Shown: positions 46,147 to 58,162, counted from the stretch's first letter. The stretch: DNA of 64,000 bases from Campylobacterales bacterium (GCA_014763895.1 JACXUM010000002.1:1-64000); one strand, 5' to 3'. Numbers and translations: made by a program. The notes: a model not told the origin generated them from the letters alone.

Positions 46147-48284
46147 AACATATTTTTGAACTGTTCGTGGGAAGATTTCTTGTTTGCCGGCTGGTTGTAG
46201 AATGGTTGCATAGGTTTGTTCTGTCGAGGGGATTGGATCTGTTGTGCAGGTTTTGTCTGTTTGGGCGGTTGTAGAGGTTCATATGGTTTTGGCGGTGTAG
46301 AAGTTTTCTTTTTGGGATTGAAAAGCTCATTTACGCTGTTGTTCTTGTTAGCCGGCGTGGCAGCAGGTTTGGGTAGATTTTGCTGAATAGATCTATCTTG
46401 TTTAACAGCAGTCGCCGGTATCTGTTTTACTGGTTCAGTTGTGAGTTGTGCTTGTAGATTTTCTTCTTCATCTGTTTGAGGTGTATCCGGTTTGAGGTAC
46501 TCTTGGTCTACAAGAATATCTACGATATTGTGGAAAGTCGGAACAGCTGAGAGAGATGCAAAATAATGAAGGTATTTTTTGGCGCGTATGACTAAAACAC
46601 CAACTGTATATTTATGCCCTTCTTTGTCATTGACAAATCCGTAAAAGCTGCTATGGTATTCACGTACATAATGGCCGTTTTTAGCGATGTGTGCAGTCCC
46701 TGTTTTCCCTCCCACCTCTAGTCCAGGGTACTGCGCTTTAACCCCTGTACCGCGCTTAACCACTTCAAGCAGGATGTCATGGATCTGGTTCGCTGCTTTG
46801 GGATTGATAGCCTCGAGGTTTCCTGAGATGGGTTTTGGAGGGTTATAATGATTGCCATTTGCATCTTCCAGATAGTCCACGATACGTGGTGTTACGGCAA
46901 TACCGTCATTGTTAAAGGCACTGTAAGCTTTAAAGAGTTGGGCGAATGTAACCATCATTCCGTACCCATAAGAGCTATTTGCTCTATGCAGTTCATTATT
47001 TAGCAGATTGAGCGGTTTGATTTGTCCTGGTAAGTCTCTCGAAAGATCTATCCCGGTAGGACGGGAGAGTCCAAATCCAAGCAGGCCTTCTCTAAACTCT
47101 TTACCCGTGAGTTTCCATGAGATCTGGGAGATACCAACGTTGGATGAATGTACAATGATATCGGTGACACTGAGGGAGGGAAATTTGTCATCGTCGGTGA
47201 TCCAGTGTCTTTTTCCTATCCGGAGTTTCCCGTTATAGGTGTTGAATATGGTAGTTGGGGTTACGAGATTGTGATTGAGTGCGATGGCCAGAGAGATAGG
47301 TTTGAGTACTGATCCTGCCTCGTAAGGATATTCGCTGAATTTCGGGTTGAGTGCGGCGATGTCGTTCTGTGTGATATGTGCCGGGTTGAAACGTTCCGAA
47401 CTTGCAAGGGAGAGTACTTTTCCGGTTTTACTTTCCATTACTGCTACAATGATCTCCTCAGCTTCTATTTTCTCTTTCATCGAATCAAGCATTAATTCAA
47501 CCCTTCTTTGGAGGGATAAAGGAATATTGAGATGGACATTCAACCCATCAACGCGGTGTATCTTCATGCTGTTCTTGTCATGGATCACGGCACCCAGTAC
47601 GTCTCGCTTTCCTCTGAAATACCCATTTTTCTTGGAAGTAATATGTTTTTCATAGACTCTCTCCAGCCCTTTTTTACCCTCCGGTCTGACGTATCCGTCT
47701 TCTGTTTTTTCACCCACATAACCCAAAATAGGAGTCATAATATTTTCTAAAGGAAAACGTCTCTGTTCGCCGTTTTCGATGATATCCAAGCCATAAAGTA
47801 CCTGAATACCGTTTCGGTTTTTGATCGAGCGGAAGACACCGAGCTGTCTAAGTTTGTGCGCAAGTGATTTGAGCTGCATGGCCGATTTGGTATGGAGGGT
47901 TTTGGAGAGGACAATATTCCCTTTTTTCTCTCTACCCTTGGAATCTTTGAATTTTTTTTCTATTTCAACTTCCGGGATATTGCTATAGATACTGAAAAGC
48001 CTGATAAAAAGGGTTTTTTTGTCCGGATTGATACTTTCTCCGCGTATAACTGCCTGATAGGTTTTTTGTGAATAGCTTAAAGTGTAACCGTCTGCTGAGA
48101 TGATTGCTCCTCGGAGCGACCTGTCATGAATCGTGCTATCATGGCTTGGGATGCGCCTAGGGGAAGTGATAGTGGTGAGAATGGAAATTAAAAAAATACC
48201 GGTTGTTACAGTCAGCAGTAAAAAGAGCAGGAGTATCTTTAAACTCCGTTGTTGAATGGCTTGGTTGTTGATCTCTTTTTGCAT
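46143..48284 (-). CDS. penicillin-binding protein 2 / FtsI-type transpeptidase with long P/Q-rich C-terminal tail
   Basis: [40 protein letters not shown]; tail [30 protein letters not shown]. Confidence 0.92.
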   Translation of the reverse strand: MQKEINNQAIQQRSLKILLLFLLLTVTTGIFLISILTTITSPRRIPSHDSTIHDRSLRGAIISADGYTLSYSQKTYQAVIRGESINPDKKTLFIRLFSIYSNIPEVEIEKKFKDSKGREKKGNIVLSKTLHTKSAMQLKSLAHKLRQLGVFRSIKNRNGIQVLYGLDIIENGEQRRFPLENIMTPILGYVGEKTEDGYVRPEGKKGLERVYEKHITSKKNGYFRGKRDVLGAVIHDKNSMKIHRVDGLNVHLNIPLSLQRRVELMLDSMKEKIEAEEIIVAVMESKTGKVLSLASSERFNPAHITQNDIAALNPKFSEYPYEAGSVLKPISLAIALNHNLVTPTTIFNTYNGKLRIGKRHWITDDDKFPSLSVTDIIVHSSNVGISQISWKLTGKEFREGLLGFGLSRPTGIDLSRDLPGQIKPLNLLNNELHRANSSYGYGMMVTFAQLFKAYSAFNNDGIAVTPRIVDYLEDANGNHYNPPKPISGNLEAINPKAANQIHDILLEVVKRGTGVKAQYPGLEVGGKTGTAHIAKNGHYVREYHSSFYGFVNDKEGHKYTVGVLVIRAKKYLHYFASLSAVPTFHNIVDILVDQEYLKPDTPQTDEEENLQAQLTTEPVKQIPATAVKQDRSIQQNLPKPAATPANKNNSVNELFNPKKKTSTPPKPYEPLQPPKQTKPAQQIQSPRQNKPMQPFYNQPANKKSSHEQFKNMF

Positions 48285-48373
48285 TGATGCCCCACTTGAT
48301 GGTGTAATTTTATTAAAATCTATCTATAAATTCGATAAAATAAGCCTCTATTAAAAAAGAAAGTGATGTACGG

Positions 48374-49555
48374 ATGATCGATAAACCCCTTTTGGCAGCG
48401 GTAATAGCTTTGTTGACACTCTCTTTGGTCATGAGTTATTCACTTTCGGTTTATACCGTATTGCATTTTCATTATGAAGACTTTCATTTTTTCATCAGGC
48501 AGGGCATTGCTGTAATGATGGGACTGATTTTTATGGTGATTTTCAGCCGACTTGATCCTGATAAATGGTTCGTTCCGGTGGGTTTGATTCTGTTCGCTTT
48601 TTTCTTTTTCTTAATGATCGTGATGCAGTTTTTGCCGCATTCTTTGGTCAATGCCGTCGGAGGAGCAAAAAGATGGATCCATCTGGGTCCTATCTCTATT
48701 GCCCCTGTGGAGTTTTTCAAGGTAGGTTTTGTCTTTTTCCTTGCATGGAGTTTTTCACGAAAACTGTTGGATAAAAATAAGATGAATTTTTTTGAAGAGA
48801 TCAAAACCTTTTCCCCTTATCTTGGCGTTTTTTTCATTGCCGTACTTTTGATCGCTATTTTGCAAAAAGACCTGGGGCAGGTAGCGGTTTTAGGTGCTAC
48901 ACTTTTGATCCTTTTTTTATTTGCAGGAAGCAGCTGGAAATTCTTTTTTACCCTGGTAGGTAGCGCATTTGTTGCATTGATAGGGCTTATTTTTATTGCA
49001 CCGCACCGTATGGCAAGGATCAAAAGCTGGTGGGGAACCGTACAGGACAAGGTGCTTTCGCTTTTCCCGTTTGAATCGATGCAGAATCTCCGTGTGGAAG
49101 CAGGGAAAGAGCCTTATCAGATATCCAATTCCCTCAATGCCATCCATAACGGGGGACTCTGGGGTCAGGGGCTTGGGAACGGGCAGTTCAAACTGGGATA
49201 TCTCAGTGAAGTGCATACCGACTTTATCTTGGCCGGTATCACTGAAGAGTTGGGATTTATAGGGATCAGTTTGGTTGCAATGACAATCCTTTTTATCGTG
49301 TACCGTATCTTTAAGATTGCCTCGAAAGTGCAAAATCCCGTTTATTATCTTTTCTCAGTCGGGGTTGGCCTGCTGATCGCTTTTGCTTTTATCATTAACA
49401 GTTACGGGATCGCAGGTATCACTCCTATCAAAGGGATCGCTGTTCCATTTTTGAGCTACGGGGGTTCTCATATCATGGCCTCCTGTATCGCGATCGGGAT
49501 GCTGTTGATGATTTCTAAAAAAGTGCCAAGAAAAGAAGATGGCAGTATGCTATAA
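48374..49555 (+). CDS. ftsW: FtsW/RodA/SpoVE family peptidoglycan polymerase
   Basis: GGAKRWIHLGPISIAPVEFFKVGFVFFLAW, ILQKDLGQVAVL, GQGLGNGQFKLGYLSEVHTDFILAGITEELGFIG, PFLSYGGSHIMA. Confidence 0.93.
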   Translation: MIDKPLLAAVIALLTLSLVMSYSLSVYTVLHFHYEDFHFFIRQGIAVMMGLIFMVIFSRLDPDKWFVPVGLILFAFFFFLMIVMQFLPHSLVNAVGGAKRWIHLGPISIAPVEFFKVGFVFFLAWSFSRKLLDKNKMNFFEEIKTFSPYLGVFFIAVLLIAILQKDLGQVAVLGATLLILFLFAGSSWKFFFTLVGSAFVALIGLIFIAPHRMARIKSWWGTVQDKVLSLFPFESMQNLRVEAGKEPYQISNSLNAIHNGGLWGQGLGNGQFKLGYLSEVHTDFILAGITEELGFIGISLVAMTILFIVYRIFKIASKVQNPVYYLFSVGVGLLIAFAFIINSYGIAGITPIKGIAVPFLSYGGSHIMASCIAIGMLLMISKKVPRKEDGSML

Positions 49556-49572
49556 AAAGACAGGGAATAAAG

Positions 49573-50592
49573 ATGAGTATCGTAATGACAGGCGGAGGTA
49601 CCGGCGGGCATCTTGCCATCATCAGGGCAGTCAAGGAGTGCTTGAATGACCAGAGACTGATCTATATCGGATCGACCAAAGGGCAGGATAGGCAGTGGTT
49701 TGAACATGATGAAGCCTTTTTAAAAAAGTATTTTTTGCAAACCCAAGGAGTGGTCAATCAAGGATTATTGGGAAAAGTAAAGTCCTTGTGGATGTTGGTC
49801 AAAGCGACACTGAGAGCAAAGAGACTGCTCAAAGAGCATGAGGCAAAAGTTGTATTTTCTGTCGGTGGGTTTTCTTCTGCCCCGACGGCATTTGCCGCCA
49901 AACTGCTGGGTATTCCTCTGGTGATCCATGAACAAAATGCTGCATTGGGTTCTTTGAATAAAGTGCTCAAACCTTATGCTGCATCGTTTATATCTTCCTA
50001 TCTTGAGGAGAGCCCTATTAAGGCTTATCCTGTAAAAGAGATATTTTTTGAAAATGCCCGTATTCGTAATACGGTACAATGTGTACTCTTTTTAGGCGGA
50101 TCCCAGGGAGCCAAAGCGATCAATACCCTTGCACTCAAAATAGCGTCTGAGCTTCAAAAAAGAGGTATCAAGATCATTCACCAGGCGGGTGAAAAAAATG
50201 TGGATGAGGTCAAAAAAGCCTATGAAGGGTTGGGAATTGAAGCGGAAGTATTCGGCTTTACAACGAAATTGGCGGATTATATGAAAGAGGCAGATTTTGC
50301 CATAGCAAGAGCCGGGGCTTCGACACTATGGGAGCTTGCAGCTACTGGGTTACCTGCACTTTTCATCCCTTATCCCTATGCAGCAAGTGACCATCAGTAC
50401 TACAATGCGATATTTTTAGTAGAACAGCATCTGGCCTGGTTGATGAGAGAAGATGAGATCAGCGAAGAAAAAGCGATCGCTTTGATGGATGAAGACATGG
50501 AGGCAAAAAGCCGAGGTTTGATTGAGAGCATTGAAAAAGACGGAAGCAGGCAGATTGCAGAATTATTAAAAGGGTATGTAAGCATCAAATAA
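49573..50592 (+). CDS. murG: UDP-N-acetylglucosamine--N-acetylmuramyl-(pentapeptide) pyrophosphoryl-undecaprenol GlcNAc transferase
   Basis: MTGGGTGGHLAIIRAVKE, GGFSSAPTAFAAKLLGIPLVIHEQNA, ARAGASTLWELAATGLPALFIPYPYAASDHQYYNA. Confidence 0.97.
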   Translation: MSIVMTGGGTGGHLAIIRAVKECLNDQRLIYIGSTKGQDRQWFEHDEAFLKKYFLQTQGVVNQGLLGKVKSLWMLVKATLRAKRLLKEHEAKVVFSVGGFSSAPTAFAAKLLGIPLVIHEQNAALGSLNKVLKPYAASFISSYLEESPIKAYPVKEIFFENARIRNTVQCVLFLGGSQGAKAINTLALKIASELQKRGIKIIHQAGEKNVDEVKKAYEGLGIEAEVFGFTTKLADYMKEADFAIARAGASTLWELAATGLPALFIPYPYAASDHQYYNAIFLVEQHLAWLMREDEISEEKAIALMDEDMEAKSRGLIESIEKDGSRQIAELLKGYVSIK

Positions 50593-50663
50593 CTTTTTTT
50601 GACATTTAAGACTTTTATGCTTTTTTAATTTGAAAAGTTATAGTAAAAAAGGGCGGGTCATAA

Positions 50664-51047
50664 ATGAAAAAAAGTTTTTTAATGAGCGGGTTAAGCATTT
50701 TCGTGATGGCAGTTGCCGGGTGTGGTGGCGGAGGTTCTAGTAATCCTCCGGCAACAGTTGATATCAGTAATTTGGATAATGGTTATTCAATCGAGTACCA
50801 AAAAATAGGGATTAATACACCGAGTGGTGTAATGCAATTTTGTGGAAGTGATTATATTATGACTGGGTATATCGAGAGCAATGGGACTTTTGAGATCGAT
50901 AGTAACCTTATCGTCTTTCATGATACAGATGATTTTCAATTACTGACGACGGGAGAATTGGTAGAAGATGAGAACTATGAGTTTAGTGGAATTAGTGACG
51001 ATCCTACGATTCAAATTACGCATATAGAAGAAATTGATTGTATTTAA
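50664..51047 (+). CDS. hypothetical lipoprotein
   Basis: Signal with lipobox-like VMAVAGCGGGGSSNPPA. Confidence 0.7.
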   Translation: MKKSFLMSGLSIFVMAVAGCGGGGSSNPPATVDISNLDNGYSIEYQKIGINTPSGVMQFCGSDYIMTGYIESNGTFEIDSNLIVFHDTDDFQLLTTGELVEDENYEFSGISDDPTIQITHIEEIDCI

Positions 51048-51212
51048 AGGTTTTTCTCTAAATCTATGAAGTGAAGGGGATGAAAAATGGAAGTGGATAA
51101 AGGTTGCTTTTAAGCCCCTTAGAATGAACATTTCCCTCTTTTAACTCCAGTTTACCTTTCGATAACCACATTTTGGGTAAAATATCTCCATTTTATCAGA
51201 GGATATTTTTCA

Positions 51213-53771
51213 ATGGATATTAGAAAAGCATATTTAGACTTTTTTCAAAGCAAAGGGCATCAACTTGTAGAGAGTTCCCCACTCGTTCCTGATGATGCAA
51301 CCCTGCTTTTTACGAATGCTGGGATGGTACAGTTTAAGAACATCTTTACAGGCAATGCACCTATCCCAAATCCCCCAAGAGCGACTTCTTCCCAAACATG
51401 TATCCGTGCAGGCGGGAAGCATAATGACCTTGACAATGTCGGGTATACTGCCAGACACCATACCTTTTTTGAAATGCTTGGGAATTTTTCTTTCGGTGAT
51501 TATTTTAAAGAAGAGGCGATCGCTTATGCATGGGAATTTGTAACCGGTAAGAACTATCTTGCCCTCCCGATAGAAAAGATCTGGGTAACCGTACATGAGA
51601 CCGATGATGAAGCCTTTGATATCTGGAAAAACTATGTCAAAGAAGAGCGTATCATGCGCTTTGGGGATAAGGATAACTTCTGGCAGATGGGCGATACAGG
51701 TCCTTGCGGTCCGTGTTCGGAGATCTTCTATGACCAGGGAGAGGAACATTTTAACTCTCCTGAAGATGTGATGGGTGGAGACGGTGATAGATTTTTGGAG
51801 ATATGGAACCTTGTATTTATGCAGTACGAAAGAGATGAGAACGGTACCCTTCATCCGCTTCCAAAACCGAGTATCGATACGGGTATGGGGCTTGAAAGGG
51901 TTGTTGCGATCAAAGAAGGGGAGTTCAACAACTACCACTCTTCGCTCTTTAGACCTTTGCTTGATGCGGTCAGCAAGCTGGTTGGCAGACCTTACAGCTA
52001 TGAAGCATCGGATTCGGCAAGTTACCGTGTTATTGCAGATCACCTGCGTTCAACAGCTTTCTTACTGGCACAGGGAGTGAACTTTGATAAAGTAGGTCGT
52101 GGGTACGTCCTTCGCCGTATCATGAGACGTGCAATCAGACACGGCTATCTGCTTGGAATGCGTGAGCCGTTCATGTACAAACTTGTCGATACACTGGTGG
52201 ATGTGATGGGAGATCATTATATCTATCTTGAAACAAGGGCTGAAGCGATCAAAACCGCGATGAAATTTGAAGAAGAGAGTTTCTTTGATACGATTGAGGC
52301 TGGGATCAGACTCTTTAACGAAGAGCTTGAAAATACGACAGATGTCTTTAACGGTGAAGTAGCTTTCAAGCTTTATGATACGTACGGGTTCCCGCTGGAT
52401 CTGACAGAGGATATGCTTAGAGAAAAGGGTATCCGTCTTGATATCGAAGCATTTGATGCAAAGATGGAAGCTCAGAAAGCACAGTCCAAGGCGGCGTGGA
52501 AAGGCAGCGGGGATGCTGCGATGAGCGGGGATTTTAAAACACTCAAAGAGACATTCGGGCTCAATACCTTTGTAGGGTATGAGACAACACAGCAAAAAAC
52601 AAAAGTATTGGCTCTTTTGGATGAGGAGTTTAACCAGGTAGAAAGTCTGGATGGGAAAGGATGGGCATTGCTTGAGCAGACGCCTTTCTATGCTGAGTCT
52701 GGAGGACAGAGTGGAGATAGAGGGGAACTTGTCGGTAAGGCAAAGGTGCTTGATACGAAGAAATTTTTAGATATGAATCTTTCCGAAGTCAAAGGAAAAC
52801 TGAAAGTTGGTGACGAGGTAGAAGCGGCAGTAGACCAGTCCCGAACACAAATTACCAAGCATCACTCCGCAACACACTTGCTACATGCAGCACTTCGTGA
52901 AATTCTTGGAGACCATATCACCCAGGCAGGTTCATTGGTTGAAGCGAACAGACTGCGCTTTGACTTCTCTCATCCTAAAGCGATGCGTGTTGAAGAGATC
53001 GAAGCAGTGGAGGCCTGGGTCAATGACAAGATAGACAGGGATATTCCTGCGCAAACAAAAGTGATGCCGATCGAGGAAGCTAAAAATGCCGGAGCGATGG
53101 CACTGTTTGGCGAAAAGTACGGCGATGAGGTACGTGTGGTAAGTATGGGGAATGCCTCTTTAGAACTTTGTGGAGGAACACACGTGGCCTCTACGGCGCA
53201 GATAGGGCTTTTTATGATCACAAAAGAGAGCGGGGTAAGTGCCGGAGTACGCCGTATCGAAGCGATCTGCGGTGCTGAAGCGATCAGGGTGGTCAAAGGG
53301 CTTAGAGGGGAGCTTTCACGGATCAAAGAGGAAGTGAAAAACCAAAACCCGATTGCTGGTATCGCAAAGCTCAAAGAGCAGGTCAAAACACTCAAAAATG
53401 AACTCGCTTCTGCGATGAGCGTACAGCAAAAAGAGCTCAAAGCCGTTGAAGTAAACGGAGTCCATGTGATCGTTGAAGAGGTTGAGAGCGGTGATATCAA
53501 GACGATGATTGATGAGATCAAGAACAGATATGAAAGTATTGCAGTAATGTTGTTCATGAAAAAAGACGATAAAGTGATGTTTGCAGCTGGCAGCAAAGGA
53601 AATGCGATCAAAGCAGGAGACTGGATCAAAACCATTGCACCTATCGTAGGCGGCGGCGGTGGCGGACGTCCTGATTTTGCACAGGCAGGGGGGAAAGACC
53701 CAAATAAGATAGAAGAGGCTATCGAAGAGGCTAAAGTCTATTTGGCTCAGATCCTGGAGGGCGGAAACTAG
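51213..53771 (+). CDS. alaS: alanyl-tRNA synthetase
   Basis: [84 protein letters not shown]. Confidence 0.99.
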   Translation: MDIRKAYLDFFQSKGHQLVESSPLVPDDATLLFTNAGMVQFKNIFTGNAPIPNPPRATSSQTCIRAGGKHNDLDNVGYTARHHTFFEMLGNFSFGDYFKEEAIAYAWEFVTGKNYLALPIEKIWVTVHETDDEAFDIWKNYVKEERIMRFGDKDNFWQMGDTGPCGPCSEIFYDQGEEHFNSPEDVMGGDGDRFLEIWNLVFMQYERDENGTLHPLPKPSIDTGMGLERVVAIKEGEFNNYHSSLFRPLLDAVSKLVGRPYSYEASDSASYRVIADHLRSTAFLLAQGVNFDKVGRGYVLRRIMRRAIRHGYLLGMREPFMYKLVDTLVDVMGDHYIYLETRAEAIKTAMKFEEESFFDTIEAGIRLFNEELENTTDVFNGEVAFKLYDTYGFPLDLTEDMLREKGIRLDIEAFDAKMEAQKAQSKAAWKGSGDAAMSGDFKTLKETFGLNTFVGYETTQQKTKVLALLDEEFNQVESLDGKGWALLEQTPFYAESGGQSGDRGELVGKAKVLDTKKFLDMNLSEVKGKLKVGDEVEAAVDQSRTQITKHHSATHLLHAALREILGDHITQAGSLVEANRLRFDFSHPKAMRVEEIEAVEAWVNDKIDRDIPAQTKVMPIEEAKNAGAMALFGEKYGDEVRVVSMGNASLELCGGTHVASTAQIGLFMITKESGVSAGVRRIEAICGAEAIRVVKGLRGELSRIKEEVKNQNPIAGIAKLKEQVKTLKNELASAMSVQQKELKAVEVNGVHVIVEEVESGDIKTMIDEIKNRYESIAVMLFMKKDDKVMFAAGSKGNAIKAGDWIKTIAPIVGGGGGGRPDFAQAGGKDPNKIEEAIEEAKVYLAQILEGGN

Positions 53772-53772
53772 G

Positions 53773-54306
53773 ATGAAAACCGAATTGACAGGATTTTTCG
53801 GTGCATTTGCACATGAGATTGTTTTTTTGCATGTATTCAGCGCATTTATCTGGGTTGGAGGCATGATCGCGATTCGTTTGGCCGTGCATCCAAACCTTCA
53901 GCTTATCGAGGATCCAAAAGTAAGGCTCGGACGTACCTTGGCAATCACGGGGAGATTTTTCAATATTGTGATACCGTTTATCATAACTATTATTGTGACA
54001 GCTGTGTTGATGGCAGTCGGTTTGGGTTTTAGAAATGCCGCTGTTGATGAAAATGGCCATATTATTTCCGAAGCAGCGATGTATATTTATAATATCGTCC
54101 ATGTCAAAGAGGGCATCTGGCTGATCATGGCAATGAACTTTACCTGGATGTACCTCAAAAGAAGAAAAGCACAAAAACTCTTTGATGAGGGTAAACTTTC
54201 TGATGCCAAAGTCGCATTGTCCTTGATCCCAAAGCTATTGCTGCCGATTAATATCGCATTGGGCGTTGTGGCAATATGGTTAGGTATTACTCTTAGAGGA
54301 TTTTAA
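53773..54306 (+). CDS. hypothetical multi-TM protein (CopD-like)
   Basis: Hydrophobic ORF; FLHVFSAFIWVGGMIAIRLAVHPNL. Confidence 0.75.
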   Translation: MKTELTGFFGAFAHEIVFLHVFSAFIWVGGMIAIRLAVHPNLQLIEDPKVRLGRTLAITGRFFNIVIPFIITIIVTAVLMAVGLGFRNAAVDENGHIISEAAMYIYNIVHVKEGIWLIMAMNFTWMYLKRRKAQKLFDEGKLSDAKVALSLIPKLLLPINIALGVVAIWLGITLRGF

Positions 54307-54308
54307 AT

Positions 54309-54884
54309 ATGAAAAAAAAGGAACAAATCTGTTTGTGTTCCTCTTCACCCTCGCGTGCTTTATTGCTTGAGAAATTCGGTGTGGATTTCATCCAGAAATC
54401 TCCTGATTTTGATGAAGATCTTATTGCAACAAATGAGGCTAAAAATTTTGTTTATACAGCCAGTAAAGGCAAATTGGAGGCAGGAGTAAAGGAATTTGGT
54501 CTTGATACCCCTCTGTTGTGTGCCGATACCGTTATTGCTGCAAGTGACGGTACGATCCTGCGTAAAGCAAAAGATATCGACGATGCCAGGCGAATTTTGA
54601 AGATTCAAAGCGGTTCGACGATTGCCATTATCTCTTCTGTGCATTTTAGATCTAAAAAATTACTTTTTACGGATATTTCCGCGACCTATTACCAGTTTGC
54701 TCCGTTTGATGAAAATGAACTTGAATCTTACCTTCAAAGCGGTCTTTGGGAAGGTAAGGCAGGTGGGTGCATGGTGGAGGGATTCTGCAGAAAATATATT
54801 CGAAGCGTCAAAGGGCTTGAGAGTACGGCAATGGGACTGCAGGTTGAAAAGTTGCTGCCTTGGATCGGTGAATTGAATGTATGA
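54309..54884 (+). CDS. maf: Maf-type nucleoside triphosphate pyrophosphatase
   Basis: LCSSSPSRALLLEKFGVDF, LLCADTVIAASDGTILRKAKDIDDARRIL. Confidence 0.94.
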   Translation: MKKKEQICLCSSSPSRALLLEKFGVDFIQKSPDFDEDLIATNEAKNFVYTASKGKLEAGVKEFGLDTPLLCADTVIAASDGTILRKAKDIDDARRILKIQSGSTIAIISSVHFRSKKLLFTDISATYYQFAPFDENELESYLQSGLWEGKAGGCMVEGFCRKYIRSVKGLESTAMGLQVEKLLPWIGELNV

Positions 54885-55968
54885 ACATGAACTTCTTGCA
54901 TTGAAAAAAGCAGGACGCTTCAGGGAACGGCATCTTTTTGAGCGTTCTTTGATCGATCTGGCAAGCAATGACTATCTGGGGCTTGCGAACAAAAGAAAAC
55001 AGCTCAAAAAAGCATTAAGCATATTGGACAGCTATGATATCTTTGCCCCTAAAGCCAGTATGTTGGTTAACGGATATCATGAAGTCCATCAGGCATTTGA
55101 AACATTGCTTTGTGGGATCAATGGGTTTGAAGCGGGTATTACAGTTGGATCTGGATTTTTGGCAAACCTTTCGCTGATCGAGTCTTTGGTACGTAAACAG
55201 GATAGGCTGTTTATGGATGAGGAGTACCATGCAAGCGGTATGATCGCAACGGGACTTTTAGGCGACCGGGTCATTTTTTTCAAACATAACGATGCAGCAG
55301 ATCTAAAAGAAAAGATAGCACAGTATGGAAAAAAGAGGAATATTATTGCGATAGAGGGTATCTATTCGATGAGCGGCGAGGTTTGCCATCAAGAGTTTTT
55401 TGATATCGCAGATGACTATGAAGCGCTCTTGATCGTCGATGAAGCGCACAGTTCCGGTGTTTTGGGTGAAAATCTTTTAGGTGTGTTTGAACATTATGGT
55501 ATCGATATTAAACCGCACTATATCAAGATGGGTACTTTGGGTAAAGCCTATGGAAGTTACGGTGCCTATATCCTTGCTTCCAGAGAGATTGTCTCTTTTT
55601 TGGAAAACCGGGCTAAACCGATCATCTATTCGACCGCACCTTCTGTAATTGACACGGCTCTGGCATTGGTCAATGTACAACATATTCAGAACAATGCACA
55701 AAAATACCGTCACCGTATCGATAAACGTCAAAAGGTTGTTAAAGAGATATTGGATATGGAGTTGCAAGGTCTGATCCTGCCGATCCCTATGCCAAGCAAT
55801 CAAGAGGCGCTTAGGATGCAAAAGCAATTGATGGAACAGGGTTTTTTGGTTGGAGCTATCAGGCAGCCTACCGTAAAACATCCTATCTTGAGGGTAATCC
55901 CAAGAATAGGAGTCAGTATAAAAGATCTCAAACGGGTATTAAAGTTCATTAACGCCAAAACGTTATAA
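54877..55968 (+). CDS. PLP-dependent alpha-oxoamine synthase family protein (BioF-like)
   Basis: IDLASNDYLGLANKRK, EGIYSMSGEVCHQEFFDIADDYEALLIVDEAHSSGVLG, KMGTLGKAYGSYGAYI. Confidence 0.92.
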   Translation: MYEHELLALKKAGRFRERHLFERSLIDLASNDYLGLANKRKQLKKALSILDSYDIFAPKASMLVNGYHEVHQAFETLLCGINGFEAGITVGSGFLANLSLIESLVRKQDRLFMDEEYHASGMIATGLLGDRVIFFKHNDAADLKEKIAQYGKKRNIIAIEGIYSMSGEVCHQEFFDIADDYEALLIVDEAHSSGVLGENLLGVFEHYGIDIKPHYIKMGTLGKAYGSYGAYILASREIVSFLENRAKPIIYSTAPSVIDTALALVNVQHIQNNAQKYRHRIDKRQKVVKEILDMELQGLILPIPMPSNQEALRMQKQLMEQGFLVGAIRQPTVKHPILRVIPRIGVSIKDLKRVLKFINAKTL

Positions 55969-55993
55969 TTGGTATTTAAAATAAAGGATCAAG

Positions 55994-58111
55994 GTGTTTA
56001 GTTATTTAATTAAAGGTTCTGTTATCCTTATCATGTTATTTGGGGTTGCATTGGTTGCAGCCTTCATCTATGCTTATGAAGAGGTGACATTGGATGCAGA
56101 TAGACTCATCAATTATAAACCGGAAACTTCCAGTGTTATTTTGGATAGGAACGGAAATCAATTAGCCTATGTGTTTAAAAAAGAGCACCGTCTTTTTGCA
56201 CGTTATGATGAGATCCCTGGGGTATTGATCGAGGGTCTTGTAGCAATGGAAGATACCCGTTTCTTTGAGCACAGCGGGGTAAACCCAGATGCCATATTTA
56301 GGGCGATTATCAAGGATATTCAGGCTGGAAAATTTGTGGAAGGCGGGAGTACGATCACCCAGCAGCTTATCAAAAATAAAATCCTTTCCAATGAAAAAAA
56401 ACTTGCACGTAAGATCAGGGAGGCAATTCTTGCTTTGAAAATTGAGCATGAACTCAGTAAAGAACAGATTCTTGAGCGCTATCTCAATGAAATATCCTAC
56501 GGCAATAACTATTTTGGTGTTAAAACGGCTGCAAAGGGATATTTTCACAAAGAGTTGAACGAACTCACCCTGAAAGAGTGTGCGATGCTGATAGGAATAC
56601 CGAATGCTCCAAGCTACTATAACCCTATTCGTCATTATAAGCGTGCGCTTGACCGGGCCAATAATGTATTGTACCGCATGAAAAGCATCGGATGGATCAC
56701 ACAAAGGGATTATCTCAAAGCGGCTAAAGAATCTCCAGAAGTCTATAAAACCTCTTTGACGCAGAATATCGCTCCGTATATCGTGGATGAGGTATTAAGA
56801 CGTTTTGATGGTAAATTGGGTGATATCCGTACCGGCGGATACCAAATCTATACAACGATAGATATGCAACAGCAAAAAATCGCTGAAGATGCAGTTGCGT
56901 ATGCTTATAAAAAACTTTTGAAACGTTACAATGAAAAAGCAGAGACTTCTACGCTTAACGGTGGACTGGTTTCGGTTGAGAGCAGCACAGGTGATATCCT
57001 CTCGATGGTCGGAGGGGTGGATTATGCCAAGTCCGCCTTTAACCGTATTACGCAGTCAAAACGTCAGCCTGGTTCATCATTTAAGCCCTTTATTTATCAA
57101 ACGGCACTTGACATGGGGTACAACCCGGCTACTCCGTTGACAGATCTAGCACGAACATTTCAGTATTATTCCAACGGAAAATTGAAGATCTGGTCACCTA
57201 AAAACTATGAAAGGGATTTTAAAGGGTTCATTCCTTTAAGGGAAGCATTGGTACATTCCCGAAACCTTGCTACGATCAATCTTGTAGCAGATATTGGTGT
57301 AAGTACCATCCGGAAGCGATTGGCGTACTTGGATGTGCCTCATATCCCTAATGATATGTCGCTAGCTTTGGGCAATCTTGGACTAAGTCCTCTTAAAATG
57401 GCACAGATCTTTTCGGTATTTGCAAACCAAGGCCATATGATAGAACCCAGACTTGTCAGTAAGATCATCTCCAAAGAAGGGGCAGTGATCTATGAAACCC
57501 GTCCGAAAGAGATAGAAGGGTTTACAACTCCGGAGCAGGCCTATCTGATGACCGATATCCTCAAAGATGTTATCAGGAGAGGGACCGGGATAAATGCAGC
57601 GGTTCCAGGTTTAGAACTTGCCGGTAAAACCGGTACAACCAATGATGGCGTGGATGCATGGTTCTGCGGCTATTCTCCTACGATAGAAACCATTTCATGG
57701 TTTGGAAGGGATAACAATAAGCCTATCGGCAAAAGTGCAACAGGAGGTGCGATCGCTGCGCCGGCATTTTCATACTATTATCAAAAACTTTTGGAGTCAG
57801 ATCCTACTATGAAGCGTACATTTGATATCCCAAAAGGTGTTTTCATGGGAGAATACAACGGTAAAATGGAGCTTTATACCAAAGACTCTCCGCTTCCTGC
57901 GGTGAAACATGAACCGGTTGACGAATATGGCCAGATGTTGAATGAAAATAATGAAACATCGCAAGTAGTCGATACAGAGGAGGATATGGGAATGGCCCAA
58001 ACGCTTCCTGTCGAGGGAGAAGAACCTAATACTCAGGAAGATGATGCATTGCATCCTAAAAAAAGCGTTCCGACAACGCCTGCATCTCACGATAGTGGAA
58101 CGCTGTTTTAA
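55994..58111 (+). CDS. class A penicillin-binding protein 1A
   Basis: AMEDTRFFEHSGVNPDAIFRAI, EGGSTITQQLIKN, KRQPGSSFKPFIYQTAL, LAGKTGTTNDGVDAWFCGYSP. Confidence 0.97.
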   Translation: MFSYLIKGSVILIMLFGVALVAAFIYAYEEVTLDADRLINYKPETSSVILDRNGNQLAYVFKKEHRLFARYDEIPGVLIEGLVAMEDTRFFEHSGVNPDAIFRAIIKDIQAGKFVEGGSTITQQLIKNKILSNEKKLARKIREAILALKIEHELSKEQILERYLNEISYGNNYFGVKTAAKGYFHKELNELTLKECAMLIGIPNAPSYYNPIRHYKRALDRANNVLYRMKSIGWITQRDYLKAAKESPEVYKTSLTQNIAPYIVDEVLRRFDGKLGDIRTGGYQIYTTIDMQQQKIAEDAVAYAYKKLLKRYNEKAETSTLNGGLVSVESSTGDILSMVGGVDYAKSAFNRITQSKRQPGSSFKPFIYQTALDMGYNPATPLTDLARTFQYYSNGKLKIWSPKNYERDFKGFIPLREALVHSRNLATINLVADIGVSTIRKRLAYLDVPHIPNDMSLALGNLGLSPLKMAQIFSVFANQGHMIEPRLVSKIISKEGAVIYETRPKEIEGFTTPEQAYLMTDILKDVIRRGTGINAAVPGLELAGKTGTTNDGVDAWFCGYSPTIETISWFGRDNNKPIGKSATGGAIAAPAFSYYYQKLLESDPTMKRTFDIPKGVFMGEYNGKMELYTKDSPLPAVKHEPVDEYGQMLNENNETSQVVDTEEDMGMAQTLPVEGEEPNTQEDDALHPKKSVPTTPASHDSGTLF

Positions 58112-58162
58112 TTGATTTAGGTAAGAAAAAGATCTTTCAGGCAAGAAGCCTGAAAGTAGGTT

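Noticed and set aside
51234-53864. Long antisense ORFs (up to 269 aa) over alaS
   Set aside because: Typical of strongly coding sequence read on the opposite strand; no recognisable domain.
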